From Tenebrio molitor (taxonomy: Eukaryota > Arthropoda > Insecta > Coleoptera > Tenebrionidae): DNA of 64,000 nt. Below the pieces are notes generated by a model. The model did not search any database. It was not told the origin of the DNA and saw only the letters and a list, made by a program, of their open reading frames with translations. Below are positions 45,119-56,099 of the stretch, piece by piece. Positions within the stretch are counted from its first letter, which is position 1, and each line of letters opens with the position of its first letter. Position numbers and translations under genes: made by a program. Where the stretch lies: positions 4,216,001 through 4,280,000 of the forward strand of contig NC_091051.1 in NCBI RefSeq assembly GCF_963966145.1. The letters are read 5' to 3'.

Positions 45119-46346
45119 CTAAACCTCCAGTCCCGGTATGGTGCCCTTAACAGCCGGGTTCTCTGCCCGCGTGTGCCACACATAAACTTTCGTACAATTA
45201 TCCGCCAACGGCTCAAGCTCATCTTTCGTTATGAAGTAGCTGAGAAACTCGCTCTCCTGGAACCCCTTCTCCATCTTGTACGAAAACCAAGCCTCGGTTT
45301 TTGTCAATATGAGTTCTAAATTTATGGCGAAACCGGCCATGTCGATCGCGAAGGGCCGATTCGGCTTCCAGCCGCTCCTGTAGCCTTTCACTTTACCTAA
45401 AGCGACACATTAGTCAAGGTCGAGGAACAATCACGTCAGTACCTGTCTTCTCGTCTAGAATCGGACTCTCCGCGTTTAGACCCCCGACGAGCCCCACCGG
45501 CCAGACTCCCACCTTTTTTATCTTGGCCATCTGAAAATAAGCAAAAACATTTTTGACACATGTATCTAACGAAGCGCCCTCTACACGCAGAAACCTGAAT
45601 TACGGTGTTGACAAATCAACATTTTTTTTTACTCTACCTCGTCGAACACTTTCACGTTGTAGGTGTTGTCATCATCCATGAAATACACAATTCCCTTGTC
45701 CTTGTTTGGAATCAGGGTGTCCCTAAACCACTTCAAAGCTGTGTTTCTTTGTTCCACTCCCCTGTGGCGCTTCCACCTAGGTTCCTGCAAAGTATTTTGT
45801 CATGACCTGTTATGCAAGCTAAATTTTGACTTTCCTTTGATTGTAACTGCTCAAAAGGCGGCGTCTTCGCGTTTAAATGTGTAGCTACTAAACCTGACTC
45901 TACTATTAAATTTCTGACTAATTCTGTTTTGGTTTCCGAGTCCTCAACCACTATCCAGTGTACATTTGGCACTAGCCTTAATGTCTGCGAAATTCGAGTG
46001 AGTTCCGCTTTTTGCACGAAACGCCAGTATGTAGGGGTCACCGCATAAATTGTTGGGAGCTTCTTGTTATTCTTCTTGTTTAACCAATTCTCAAAGAGTA
46101 CTATTTGTTGCTGAGTTAATTCTAACTGATCTTCCTGCAGTTCTAACGCTTTTCTAAAGGACTGGAGACTGACAAGGTCTAAAAACAAAATTGTGAATAG
46201 GTACTAGAGGAGAGATGGAACTGTAATTTACTTGATTCAATTATACACAACTTCCAGATTATGACGACTACGGAAAACCCGATGAACCAATACGCAAATC
46301 GTTTTATTTTCATTTCACAATTGTGTGTACGCTCCATAGGATTCAT
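45119..46346 (-). CDS. GlcAT-I: Galactosylgalactosylxylosylprotein 3-beta-glucuronosyltransferase (B3GAT3 type)
   Basis: Five minus-strand exons: 46232-46346, 45835-46178, 45638-45784, 45443-45530 and 45119-45396, giving 323 residues from the outermost ATG. An in-frame TGA sits 12 bp upstream; two more in-frame ATGs (46337, 46313) could also start. It transfers the final glucuronic acid to the proteoglycan linker tetrasaccharide in the Golgi. Seen: a type II membrane anchor (FAYWFIGFSVVVIIWKL), IYAVTPTYWRFVQKAELTR, WIVVEDSE, RGVEQRNTAL, the Mn2+-binding triad in VYFMDDDNTY, VWPVGLVGGL, GWKPNRPFAIDMAGFAINL, the catalytic Glu in FQESEFLS, and VWHTRAE. Length fits the family (about 306-335). Odd point: the 50-nt intron 45785-45834 begins GA, in the context AAG/GAAAGT, not GT. 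Confidence 0.93.
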
Positions 46347-47290
46347 TTGAAAATAAATTCATGCGGTAATCGTAATACTTGAAAAATTTCTTTGGATGAC
46401 ATTATTTATTACACGAACAGCTGACACGCTGACACAACCGTCGGAGATGCCAACCCAACGGAAATTTATCGTGACACATATTTATTTATACACGCTCCTC
46501 ACATCAAATATGATGTTGCAGATTATTGCAAAAGCTTCCATATACCGTAATTAATCTCTAGTTATGCGTTAATTAAGTCAAGCTGTGACTTCTTCGGAGG
46601 TGTAATTTTATGTAATATTCAATGTTGGCTAATGTGACTCTGCTGTCACACAGAATTTTTTTAACAAAACTTTTTACCTGTGCTTTTTACCGAATATCGG
46701 TCTATTGGAGCGCTAAACGTCCTAAGTCTAAAATGTAGAGTTTTCCCAAGATGTAGAAATAGTACAAAAGAAAAAAGAATGGTCAAATTTGAAAGATCAT
46801 ATGAATTTCAGTTCTTGAAAAAATACCTACCACATTTTTTGTGGCCATCAAACCCATATCAAACCAAAGAAATTGAAACCTGTTATATAAAAATTATATA
46901 ATTTTAAGTGTAATTTAATATTTAGACATTTATAACTATAAACAACGTGTCTGAGAAATAAGTAAAGGGACAGATTTCGGCAAGAACAACAAAATTGTTA
47001 TGCACCGTTTTTTCGATATAATTTTCATTTCGGTATTGTATACCCTCCATAAATTAACGAGCTAGTTATCTATTCGCTCGTATTATCTAATTATTTGACC
47101 CAATAATAATGCCGGTGAAATAATAGTATTTGTATAATCAGCGTAAAACATTGTGTTTTTAGAATAATGTTTTTTCGCTGCGCGGCCGAAGTAGAGAGAC
47201 AAGAGGTTACATTTTCAGTTAGTTTTATCCGACTGCAAAAGGCAGGTGTTTACGTGTTCATTCTGTGATTTAAGCTAAAACTTTGTGAAA

Positions 47291-47479
47291 ATGGCACGTT
47301 TATTTTCGAATATTGAATACACAGACTTTGTGTTGGTGTACGGTGAAGTGTGCGGGAGTGCTTCTCGAGCCCGGAGAGTTTCCGTGCGACTTCTTCATGT
47401 GGGGGTACATGATATTCGATCCCAAGAGAACGGGTGGAAAATGATGCCACAACAATTCGGACTAACAGAGGTATGCTAG
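47291..47479 (+). pseudogene. Transposase remnant (DUF4817-like HTH fused to DDE tail fragment)
   Basis: From the ATG, MARLFSNIEYTDFVLVYGEV then CGSASRARR resembles the N-terminal helix-turn-helix (DUF4817-like) of insect Tc1/mariner-related transposases. In the next frame the same DNA reads EFPCDFFMWGYM, like the C-terminal CDFFLWGY motif of those proteins. The catalytic middle is gone, so the copy is inactivated by deletion and frameshift. Recognition is from memory of the family. Confidence 0.5.
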
Positions 47480-47877
47480 ACTGGTAGAATCATTTTGTCG
47501 GTGCCTTCATTATTGCATTGACGGCGGTCACTTTGAACACTTCGTGTAATAATTAGTGATTAGGTACTCTGATTACTTCATGAGAATTTTTGCGGATTAA
47601 TACACCAATTTTAGAAGACATTTTGTCATTGTCTTAGGTATGGGTGATTCATTAGGGTCAGTTTAAAATATTTATTATTAAAGCTGTTTTCATTTAATAT
47701 CTACCATATGATTCTCTTTTTTCTCTTCCACCCTGATCATTATACCTAGTTCACAGCAACGCACGCAACAGTTAGCCGCTGTGCATAAGTTAGCAAAAAA
47801 ACATGTGAAAGTTTTCTTGCATCTGTTTTTACTTCTTCGCTTATCAGCATCGGCGAAGCTGAAAACATATTTAAATA

Positions 47878-48695
47878 CAGTGTGAACATAAAGTTTGGAC
47901 AGGTCGATTTTATTTTGAAAAATGCCATCCTGACTTGTTTAAATGATGTCACTCGTTTTCACGCAATGACGTCATCACCAATTTTTTTTTAAATGGCAAC
48001 CCCCAGTTTTTTCATCTTTTTCTGATAGACCTTCCTACTACCTAAACGATGAATAAAAAAAATTGGTACCTTACATAACAATTTTTTTTTTTTGAGAAAA
48101 TGGCAAATTTTATTAAAAAAAAAATAATTTTTAATGTAAACATTTTAATTGACCTCAAACAAATACAAACAACCATCTAAGGTTAACAATAAAGTTTAAT
48201 GCAAATGTTGAAATTATTCCGTGCCAACCATTTGGCACTTACCGACCCTTTGTACACTGCGCTCAATAATGTCAGGGCTTTTCGTTCCATTTTCGAGCGA
48301 ATTCGCTCCAGTAAATCTTCTAAATTGTTTGGTCGATAAAAATAAACCTTCTGTTTTAAATAAACCCATACAAAAAAAATACATTAAAAATTAAATTACA
48401 TTTTTGAAATAAAAATTGCCATTTTCTCAAAAAAATTGTTATGTAAGGTACCAATTTTTTTCATTCGTCGTTTAGGTAGTAGAAGGGTCTATCAAAAAGA
48501 GAAGAAAAAAGTGGGGGTTGTCATTTAAAAAAATTGGTGTTGACGTCATTGCGCAAAAAGCAGTGACGTCATTTAAACAAGTTGCACGTCACAGGATGGC
48601 ATTTTTCAAAATAAAATCGACCTGTCCGAGTGATTTTCTTAAAAACATCACATTACGTTATTATGAATTTTTTTCCAAACTTTATGTTCACACTG
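47878..48695. mobile_element. Nested fold-back element, ~240-bp arms
   Basis: The ends CAGTGTGAACATAAAGTTTG and complement are flanked by TA. The arms pair over about 240 bp, for example GGACAGGTCGATTTTATTTT against AAAATAAAATCGACCTGTCC, and GGTACCTTACATAACAATTT against its complement at 48438-48453. The right arm has an extra ~50-bp insertion. There is no ORF in the ~300-bp centre. It sits inside the element at 46942-48763 and so inserted later. Confidence 0.8.
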
Positions 48696-48763
48696 TATAT
48701 TGTTTCTATTAATGAGTTCTATTATCAGTTAAAATTAATATACTTATTTCTGAGACACGTTGT

Positions 48764-49266
48764 ATAATCATTTGTCCTTCATGTAAGCACTTCTATGAAC
48801 AGCAATTTCGACACTCGGACGTGTCTGTAGAAAAAAGAGTCAATGTGACATCTTCTTATTCAACAGCAATATAGAGAAGGCATTGTCGATTTTTTTTTTA
48901 TCGAAATGAGAAACCTAAAGTGGGTTTGAATGTACAGTTTTATTTATTTCACTGCTTTTATTAGACAGAGCAATGATACCTACAATCAAATTTACTAAAC
49001 TGGCATTTTTCATTTATTTGTGGAAATATGGCGTTTGTGAATTTTAACTTAACACAACGGTGATGTAGAAGAAATGTTGTACTTTTTCTCTTGATTTGAC
49101 AAGTTACTGTATCACAAAAAATATTGTCTCGTAATCAAATACAATTGCAACAACTAATTATCTCTATATTTGGTTTCTTGCGTTAAATAATAATTATTGC
49201 GTCTAATTTAACCGATATGTAAATAATGTACAATGATAACAATCGAAATATCTCAATGATCACATT
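48764..49266. other. Spacer; probable 3' UTR of the acid phosphatase
   Basis: No gene seen. On the minus strand TTTATT complements (AATAAA) near 48941 could end the phosphatase transcript. Confidence 0.35.
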
Positions 49267-50931
49267 TTATACGTTCAAATTTTTTAATCGCAAACTGTCA
49301 ACCTTCGCCCAATCCATTTTCGAAAACTGATACGGCTCGTGTTTGTCCTTGATTATCCAAAACCAATCAATAACAGCTCCTTGTTTATCGTCCGACACCT
49401 GCTCCAGATACAAATGTGACTCATTGTACGCCTTCAATCTCGTATATCCGTAATCCCTGCTGATAAACGCGGACCACGGCGGCCGCGTCGCATTAAAATC
49501 TTCTCTCCCTTCCTTGCACCCAGCCGAGCCCGTCACGATGTGCACCGGCGCCCCGGGATTGACGTACGGTTGTTCCCGCGATCCGTTGTACACCTGGTAG
49601 TCGTAAATCGGCCACAATCTCTCGTACGAGTGCTCGTGGGCCCAGATCTCCAGATCGACGGCGTAATCGTACAGCAACTTCTCCAACCCGAAAAAGTGGA
49701 GGAACGGGAGGCCTACTCTGGTGAGTGTCTCGTGATGGGTGCAATCGTCGGTGTTGGAGTTGCTGCAGTACATGGGGCGGTGCCCCATCACGACGATCCA
49801 CGGCTGCTTTTCGCGGTTTTCGGGCAAGTTGGCCTTGGCCAAGTCGTCTTCGAGCCACTCGTACTGAAAAACGAGCTGCTTGAGGCCGTAATTGAGAAAA
49901 TAGTAGAGTTCCGTGGAAATTGAGATTATGTGCATGGGGCCCACGTTAATACTGAACATTGGAGAGTCGGTGCCCCCCGGCATGCTGAAGCGCTCTCGGT
50001 AATTGCTGAAGTTGCTGCGAACAAGGAAAACTTGTCAAAATGACAGGTGGTTGCGGCCATCTTTCGAATTTTGCGCCGTCTACCGCAACGTCACAGATGG
50101 CGCCACTGACGTTTGTGACTCGATTCGATTTGTATTTTATTAGCGAAGAATTTTCAGTTTTTGTCGTATTTATCGTCAAAAATACCTACAAGGTGCGGCT
50201 TTTTAACAAACTTACTATTTCTCCTCGTGATTTCCAGGACATGTCATGTATGGCAAATATGCAGCGACTGACTGTATCTGACGCATAAACGCGTCACCAA
50301 CGCCTGCATTTTCCTGCAAACAAAACAATAACGTCCTTGTAAGATAAAAAGGTCATCTTATCATACAGAATCCATATCATAGGCGAAATCTCCCACGTGT
50401 AATACTGCGTCATAGACGCCCCTCTGGGCCTCTTCCTGTATCCTCGCTAGAGACTGCGCATTTTCGTTCCCCATGTCGCCAAAAATAACCAAATGGGGCT
50501 GCCAGTTCGTCTCTGGGGGCGTTTTAAACCAGAACGCGTCGGACCACCCCTGACTGCTGCCACAGTGATACACTAAACACCCCCCTCGTGAGATAAAAAT
50601 TACTCAAGTTTAAACACATACCGTAGCGCGAGTTGTACGTCAAGTTCCCCAACCGCACCGTGTGTATGTACTGCGAATGCATCGCCTCGCCCCCATCTAC
50701 GAAGAGTCTCGACGACCCCTTTGCTGTCAGGACAAACCCTCCAATCCCATACTCGACGATCGATTCGGTAGTGTCGTTGAACGTAGACCAAGTGACGACA
50801 ACCTCGTCGACGGTGTCACCGTACGCCAGATGGATTTGTTCGGGTTGATACCAAAATATTTGGTTGTAAACGACACCGATTTTAAGCACAAGAACTAGGT
50901 ACACCAGCCACATCTTGTGTTGTGTTAGCAA
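49267..50931 (-). CDS. Purple acid phosphatase, ACP7 type, secreted
   Basis: Four minus-strand exons, 50622-50931, 50367-50572, 50216-50313 and 49267-50014, give 453 residues with clean GT-AG introns. It is a dinuclear-metal phosphomonoesterase. A signal peptide (WLVYLVLVLKIGVV) is followed by a fibronectin-like N-terminal domain (QPEQIHLAYGD, VVVTWSTF) and the metallophosphatase domain. All metal-ligand motifs are visible: GDMG (D136), GDFAYD (D165, Y168), GNHE (N200), GHRP (H283) and AHEH (H331, H333), numbered from the first Met. Length and motif order fit animal ACP7. Met at 50913 is an alternative start that shortens the leader. It lies divergent from pyruvate carboxylase with about 1.6 kb between. 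Confidence 0.93.
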
Positions 50932-52560
50932 TCACGACAGCATGTGCGCGTTATCTGGCCACTATTTCAACAATGAAAATTGCACAAACTTACTCATTGA
51001 CGTCGATTTGTTTTTATCTTGGAATGTTGTTCCGTCGTCTGCGCTGATCGTAATTATCGTTATTATCGGCGCGGACGACGTGTTGTTCAATAAGTTTTAA
51101 GTTTGCACATGACATTCGATTTTGAAAACAAACGAGTGCTCACTTGCGATACGCAAATGTCAGAGTTCAGTAGGGCCACCAATACAACAAAAAAAAACTA
51201 CAAAGTGGGCGATAATTTAAAGGGAAATTGTATAAAAAAAGGAGTTTCCTGTCTCACATCCTGTATTCCTCAAATTGGTTTGGGTAATTTGTTGAAAATA
51301 CGTGAGTAATGAGGAAAATGGGAAAACAGAGAAACACCGCAATTATTGTAAAACCATAAAATATTTTTTAAAAGCAAGAAAAATATATTTCATTTTATCT
51401 CGACACGTATCTTGATAAAAATAAGTACAAAGTAATTGAGTTATTGACTGATTAAAAATTTGCTACTGAAATTTGTAATTACGATTTAAATTTCATTTTA
51501 TTTTACATAAAAAAATACTTGATCCAGTTGGCAAAATTAAATGTCACTCGCCATTTTGACCCTATTACAGTTGACAGTCAATATTTGTTATAAAAATCAA
51601 TAGAATTACCTATTGTTACTTGATTGCTGATAACGGTAATAATAACTAAGTATTATTTAATGGATTGTTTGAAGTATTCTGCTGAAAAAGACAAAATTGT
51701 CAGAACCTGACTGTGAAATTTGGCCCAGCAAGAACTCAAAATTTTGTCGTAAGTACGTTAGTAAAGTCCAGACTTCAACATTTTTTGCATTAAAATCTGA
51801 CTTTACAATGTTTAAACTGGAAATTTCAACAAAAAAATGAACTTGTTTGATAAACAAAAGATAATAGATATTAAACAGTGTCAAAATTTATAACTCCATA
51901 TTTTAGTTATTCTTGGACCAATAAATTCCCGTTCTGGTTCCTGACCATCTGCTTGTAATTCACAATAAAACGCACAAATATTAATTTATGTGATGATTTC
52001 TAATGTATGGTGTACCTATCGTGAAGATAAAACGATACATAGGTATATTTATTTGTTCACAATCCTGTTTACAGGAAATTGAATAATTTTTATTTATTTA
52101 ATGCGTGATGAAGCAATGTAAGGAAAACTGATCAAATACGTCTAACCCTACGGTCTAACCATTTTATTTGTTCAGCAACACAAAATACACAAATCTGTAG
52201 AACTGACACGTGGAATGTCTAAAGCGATAACAAATACCCGGAACCCGGAGCAAAATTTCCAAAACCAACGTAAACTACCCAAAATTCATATACAAGATGG
52301 TGTGAAGTCCGACAACCGTGAATCAAAAATTATATGCCCGTTCTCTTTTTGTTTAATTTTTTAGAGAGAAAACGAAGAATGAGTGTTGGAGTTTGATGTC
52401 GCAGTCGCGTCCCGTCTCGCGTCCACTCGACTCTCTCCATAATTAACTCGTCCCACTTGAACTTTCCTGTCAACCCATCGCCGTATCTATTTTGATCGTA
52501 TCGTAGGAAAAATCGGTGATCTTTCATCGGAACAAACCGTCTGAACCGCTAATTTCCGTT
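50932..52560. other. Divergent spacer between acid phosphatase and pyruvate carboxylase
   Basis: AT-rich, with only chance open frames. It should contain the promoters of both flanking genes. Confidence 0.4.
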
Positions 52561-52586
52561 CTTATCATGTGCCCGGAGTAAAGTTC

Positions 52587-52594
52587 GCATGCGC
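52587..52594 (+). promoter_or_regulatory. NRF-1/Ewg-like site GCATGCGC
   Basis: The palindromic core GCATGCGC lies close to the inferred start of the pyruvate carboxylase transcript. NRF-1 (fly Ewg) sites of this form are common in promoters of nuclear genes for mitochondrial proteins, which fits the product. Single short motif, so modest weight. Confidence 0.35.
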
Positions 52595-52599
52595 CTCGT

Positions 52600-52756
52600 G
52601 TTCATTTCGTAGCGAGTTTGCTTTCTATTTCATTTAAAAATATTGGCCCGGTACACCCGGTCTTCCACCGCTGCAGCACCAGGCACCAGTGCACCATCGC
52701 GGCCCGATCAAACCGTAGCGTCCAAAAGCGACACTCGTGCCCTTTCGCATCGTCAA
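52600..52756 (+). other. Probable non-coding first exon of pyruvate carboxylase
   Basis: A GC-richer segment ends in a consensus donor CAA/GTAAGT at 52757. The only good partner downstream is the acceptor TTCAATTTCAG at 56070, 30 bp before the coding ATG. The 5' boundary is a guess. The resulting intron of 3.3 kb contains a hairpin and a Harbinger-like element. Confidence 0.5.
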
Positions 52757-54560
52757 GTAAGTCAGCAATATTTTTCCTTGACCCGAACGCGACCGTGCTC
52801 GCCCCAACGCCGGTGGCCGCTCCGCATTTTCCTGCAAATTACGCAAACGCAATTACATATTTTTTGTTAATCCCAAAAGATTGACACAAATTCGGGTTTT
52901 TGTTTCATGGTCGGTCGATATTTGTGTTATTGAAACCGAGGATTAGCGACTGTCCTGAATAACAAAATCGACTGACGCGGCTTTCACGGTAATTGTATGT
53001 ACAATCGACGAATTAAAATTCCGGCAGAATTTTTCTTTCGATCGAATCTAATTGGATAAGCTCTAATAAACCCAGAACACGTCGAGTTTAATAATTTTTT
53101 TAGACGACTGTCTAGTTTTGTGTTGTCAACCAGCCCCAAGACTCGGTGCGGTCTAAAAATAACGAGTGGCGCATGAAACATTCAAAATTGAAGAATACTC
53201 AGTGCAGTTATTGTTTTTCTCGCGGTACTTACGCAACACGTGTTTTGATTCCGATTTGTACAAAGTCCAAAGGAACATCGTTGTTAGGAAATATCGGTGT
53301 GTTTTAAATTAAAGTTCAACATTTTTACGTATTGTCGTCGATTCGATGTAAATTTAGAGTGGCGACTATTCATAGCTACTTACAATAGGTAATGCGGTTG
53401 TTATGATGGCTGTAATAATTAAATTATGTGTACCTAGTACTTAAAACGTCTAAATATTTATCGAAGCATAAATCTAAAGCGGTCAGTACACGCTCAGGTG
53501 TTACTCATTAGTTTTAATGAAACCACAACTCCCAAGAAAATATTGATAAGGCGGTTGACCTTATTCCATTTCTACGGAGGTTACAAAAATGTCACCACAA
53601 ATGTGTCCTAATTATCATTGCATCTCCTTCGCTTAGAAAGGTCTTATTTTTAATCACAGCCCGTGCGAACTTTATGTAATGTGTAATTAGCCGGGTGAGT
53701 GATGACCGGATGACGACATTGTGACTGAAGTTCGTGATTTCGTGAAAACTTTCCAATTAACTTGTTCACATAATTATGGAAATTTATTACAATTGTGATA
53801 ACAGAACAAAAAATATTTTCGTACATTTTTCCGACTAAAACAGATTTGTTAGCTGACTAACTGGTAACCCACTGGAGTCAACGTCGATAAGTTATTAATG
53901 TTTATTTATGCACACACTATCAATAATTAGTTAACAACGGCACTCGATATCGGTGTAATTGTTATTTATTGACTTCCAACACACGAAATATCTTGTTTGT
54001 TTCCCATTTTGTTCAACATTGATTTTTTTCTTTTATTGTGACAGTTTCTCTGTTTTGCCAAATTTGTTTACCTACTCTCCCGATTTATCTTTTTATCTCA
54101 CGAGTAAACTGTTAAGTCGCGTTTACATAAGTGTGTAAAATAAATAGACTTCTCCCACTTCTGATAACACTTAACGACATAAAAAGTAATTGTTTTGGTC
54201 GTCCACCCATTGGTACGGAATTTTTACGAGATTAGATACTCGTAAATTGGTGTGAATTCTTTCGATAAACGAAGACGCCTCCAATAAAAATATGGAAGGT
54301 TATCAATTGTGTCGACGTCAATACGTAATTTTACTAATTCACTCCGTAGTTGTGACAACGTGTGTATTGTAGTTAATAATAATAATAATAGAAATTATTG
54401 AATTATCTTGGTTTCAACTTAATAAAAAAATGTAGTTCGACTGGTGACGCGTTGTGTGTCGGCAGTCTATCAGTAATTATGTTGTGATTTATTGAGCCAC
54501 TATCAGAGCGTCTGGGTCTAATCCGTATCGATCTGATATTAGTCTTAGCGAGCGTCGTAC
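52757..54560. other. First intron of pyruvate carboxylase, no gene seen
   Basis: AT-rich intronic sequence without recognisable repeats. The minus-strand frame at 52984-53181 is short and unremarkable. Confidence 0.4.
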
Positions 54561-54710
54561 GAAAAATAATAGTATATTAAAAGACAAGTTTCATAAGATC
54601 AGTCTTAGAGTACGAATTCAAGATTAAAAAACGAGTGGCGTAGCCACGAGTTATTTTAAAGAATTAGTGCTTCAAGGTCTTATGAAACGAGTTTTTTATA
54701 CTATTTTTTG
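54561..54710. repeat. Hairpin with CGAGTGGC-GTA-GCCACGAG loop
   Basis: Arms AATAATAGTATATTAAAAGA then CAAGTTTCATAAGA pair imperfectly with TCTTATGAAACGAGTTTTTT then ATACTATTTTTT. The centre holds CGAGTGGCGTAGCCACGAG, itself a small stem-loop. Same design as the hairpins at 26.9 and 27.9 kb. Confidence 0.65.
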
Positions 54711-54982
54711 TAATTTGCCCTTTTTAAGCCGTTTTTAAACAAAAATGTTTGTTTACTTTCCTCGATTTAGGGATTTTCGTGGCGGCTGGTAATGTCTGTA
54801 ATGTCTTAATAATAAAAGTGAAAATTTGATCAAGTCTTCAAAGTCGCCTTTTGTTTTATCCAAATTCTGTCAAAAAACACGAATATGAAAGATAATCTTT
54901 CATGTACGCCCGCTGAAATACGTGAAATTGCCAAAAATATGGTCGCGAATTTGTTGCTTGATAAATCCTGATAAATAGGTAA

Positions 54983-55855
54983 CGGCCGGTTTCATAATCC
55001 GACCCTAAAGTCTCCTTTAATAAAATGCGCCTTTAAGGTAAATGCGACTTTAAATCTAAAATAAAGGAGACTGCATTTCATAAACACGGACTATCGAAAC
55101 ATTAGTTAAAATTTGTATTAGTGCGAAAACGAATCATTCACCGTGTGTACGTAGTCATTTTCCTAGGGAATTCTAGGGAATTTTACAGTCAACGTTTGAA
55201 AGTTTTGGTAACTCGCAACTTTTCCCTGGGACTTTGAATTGTATTTCGAGTAGGTATTTTAATTTTTGTTTATATTCTGCATTTTACATTTTGCTAGTGG
55301 AGCAGCGCCAAATTAAAACATCCGATTAATAAAAGATTGCGACCAAAAATGCCAAATCCAACCTTTCAAGTGAAGGAGGAATTTTATAAATCTAAAACAA
55401 AACTTGTATAAAATAAGATCCTACACTTAAAGAGAAGAGAGGAAAGAGAAGAACATGAAAGGAAAAAACTGTTACCTATTAGACTTAGATTGAATTAGCA
55501 AGAAAACAATTGAGCAATAAAAACTAATGAATTCATGGAATATCTTTATTTTCTGAATACCTATAAGTTTCCGAAATGTTGATTTAATTATTCGGTAAGT
55601 ACCTACTAATTCACAAAAAAAAGCAGCAATTTGTGGCAATGCACTAGCCTAGCGAAATGTCACTTGTCATGTAATTGAGGTTATGTTCCCTATTTAAATC
55701 CACCTTTAACGAGATAAAAGGCCGACAACGAGCTTTTAAAGTTAAAGGGGGTTTTAAGGATTTAAAGACGCCTTTAATGAATATGAAACACAATTTTTGG
55801 TTAAAGGTGGTTTTAAATTTAAAACCGCTTTTAAAATACATTATGAAACCGGCCG
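54983..55855. mobile_element. 873-bp non-autonomous transposon, Harbinger-like
   Basis: The perfect 16-bp inverted ends CGGCCGGTTTCATAAT and ATTATGAAACCGGCCG are flanked by TAA on both sides (54980-54982 and 55856-55858). A 3-bp TWA duplication is typical of PIF/Harbinger elements. Both subterminal regions carry many CCTTTAA/TTAAAGG words, possibly transposase-binding sites. No ORF of transposase type. Confidence 0.75.
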
Positions 55856-56099
55856 TAATTCTTTGCACATTTTGTAATTTAAACTGACACGCATGACGAA
55901 CACAGATGACGGATCAAGCTTTGCTAACCTAAAAATTTTCGTAAAATGTTCCGTGAAATAATGGCTATAAGGACATCCCAGATGATGACGTCGCGTTCGT
56001 TAATATGTCTATTAGAGAATCAAAATGGAGGCAAATTACAAAAACAATTTTACGAGTATTTCAATTTCAGAATAAGTGATCTGGAGCTGGGCCACAGCC

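Larger units (their letters stand above)
46942..48763 (+). mobile_element. Decayed DNA transposon with 23-bp TIRs
   Basis: The left end ACAACGTGTCTGAGAAATAA then GTA matches the inverted right end (48741-48763) with one mismatch in 23. ATAA stands directly outside both ends (46938-46941 and 48764-48767), a likely target duplication. The ends share GTGT and GAAATAAG with the MITE at 799-1191, and the right subterminal GAGTTCTATTA then CAGTTAAAATTAAT is shared too. Inside are a broken transposase (47291) and a later nested fold-back insertion (47878). Confidence 0.7.
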
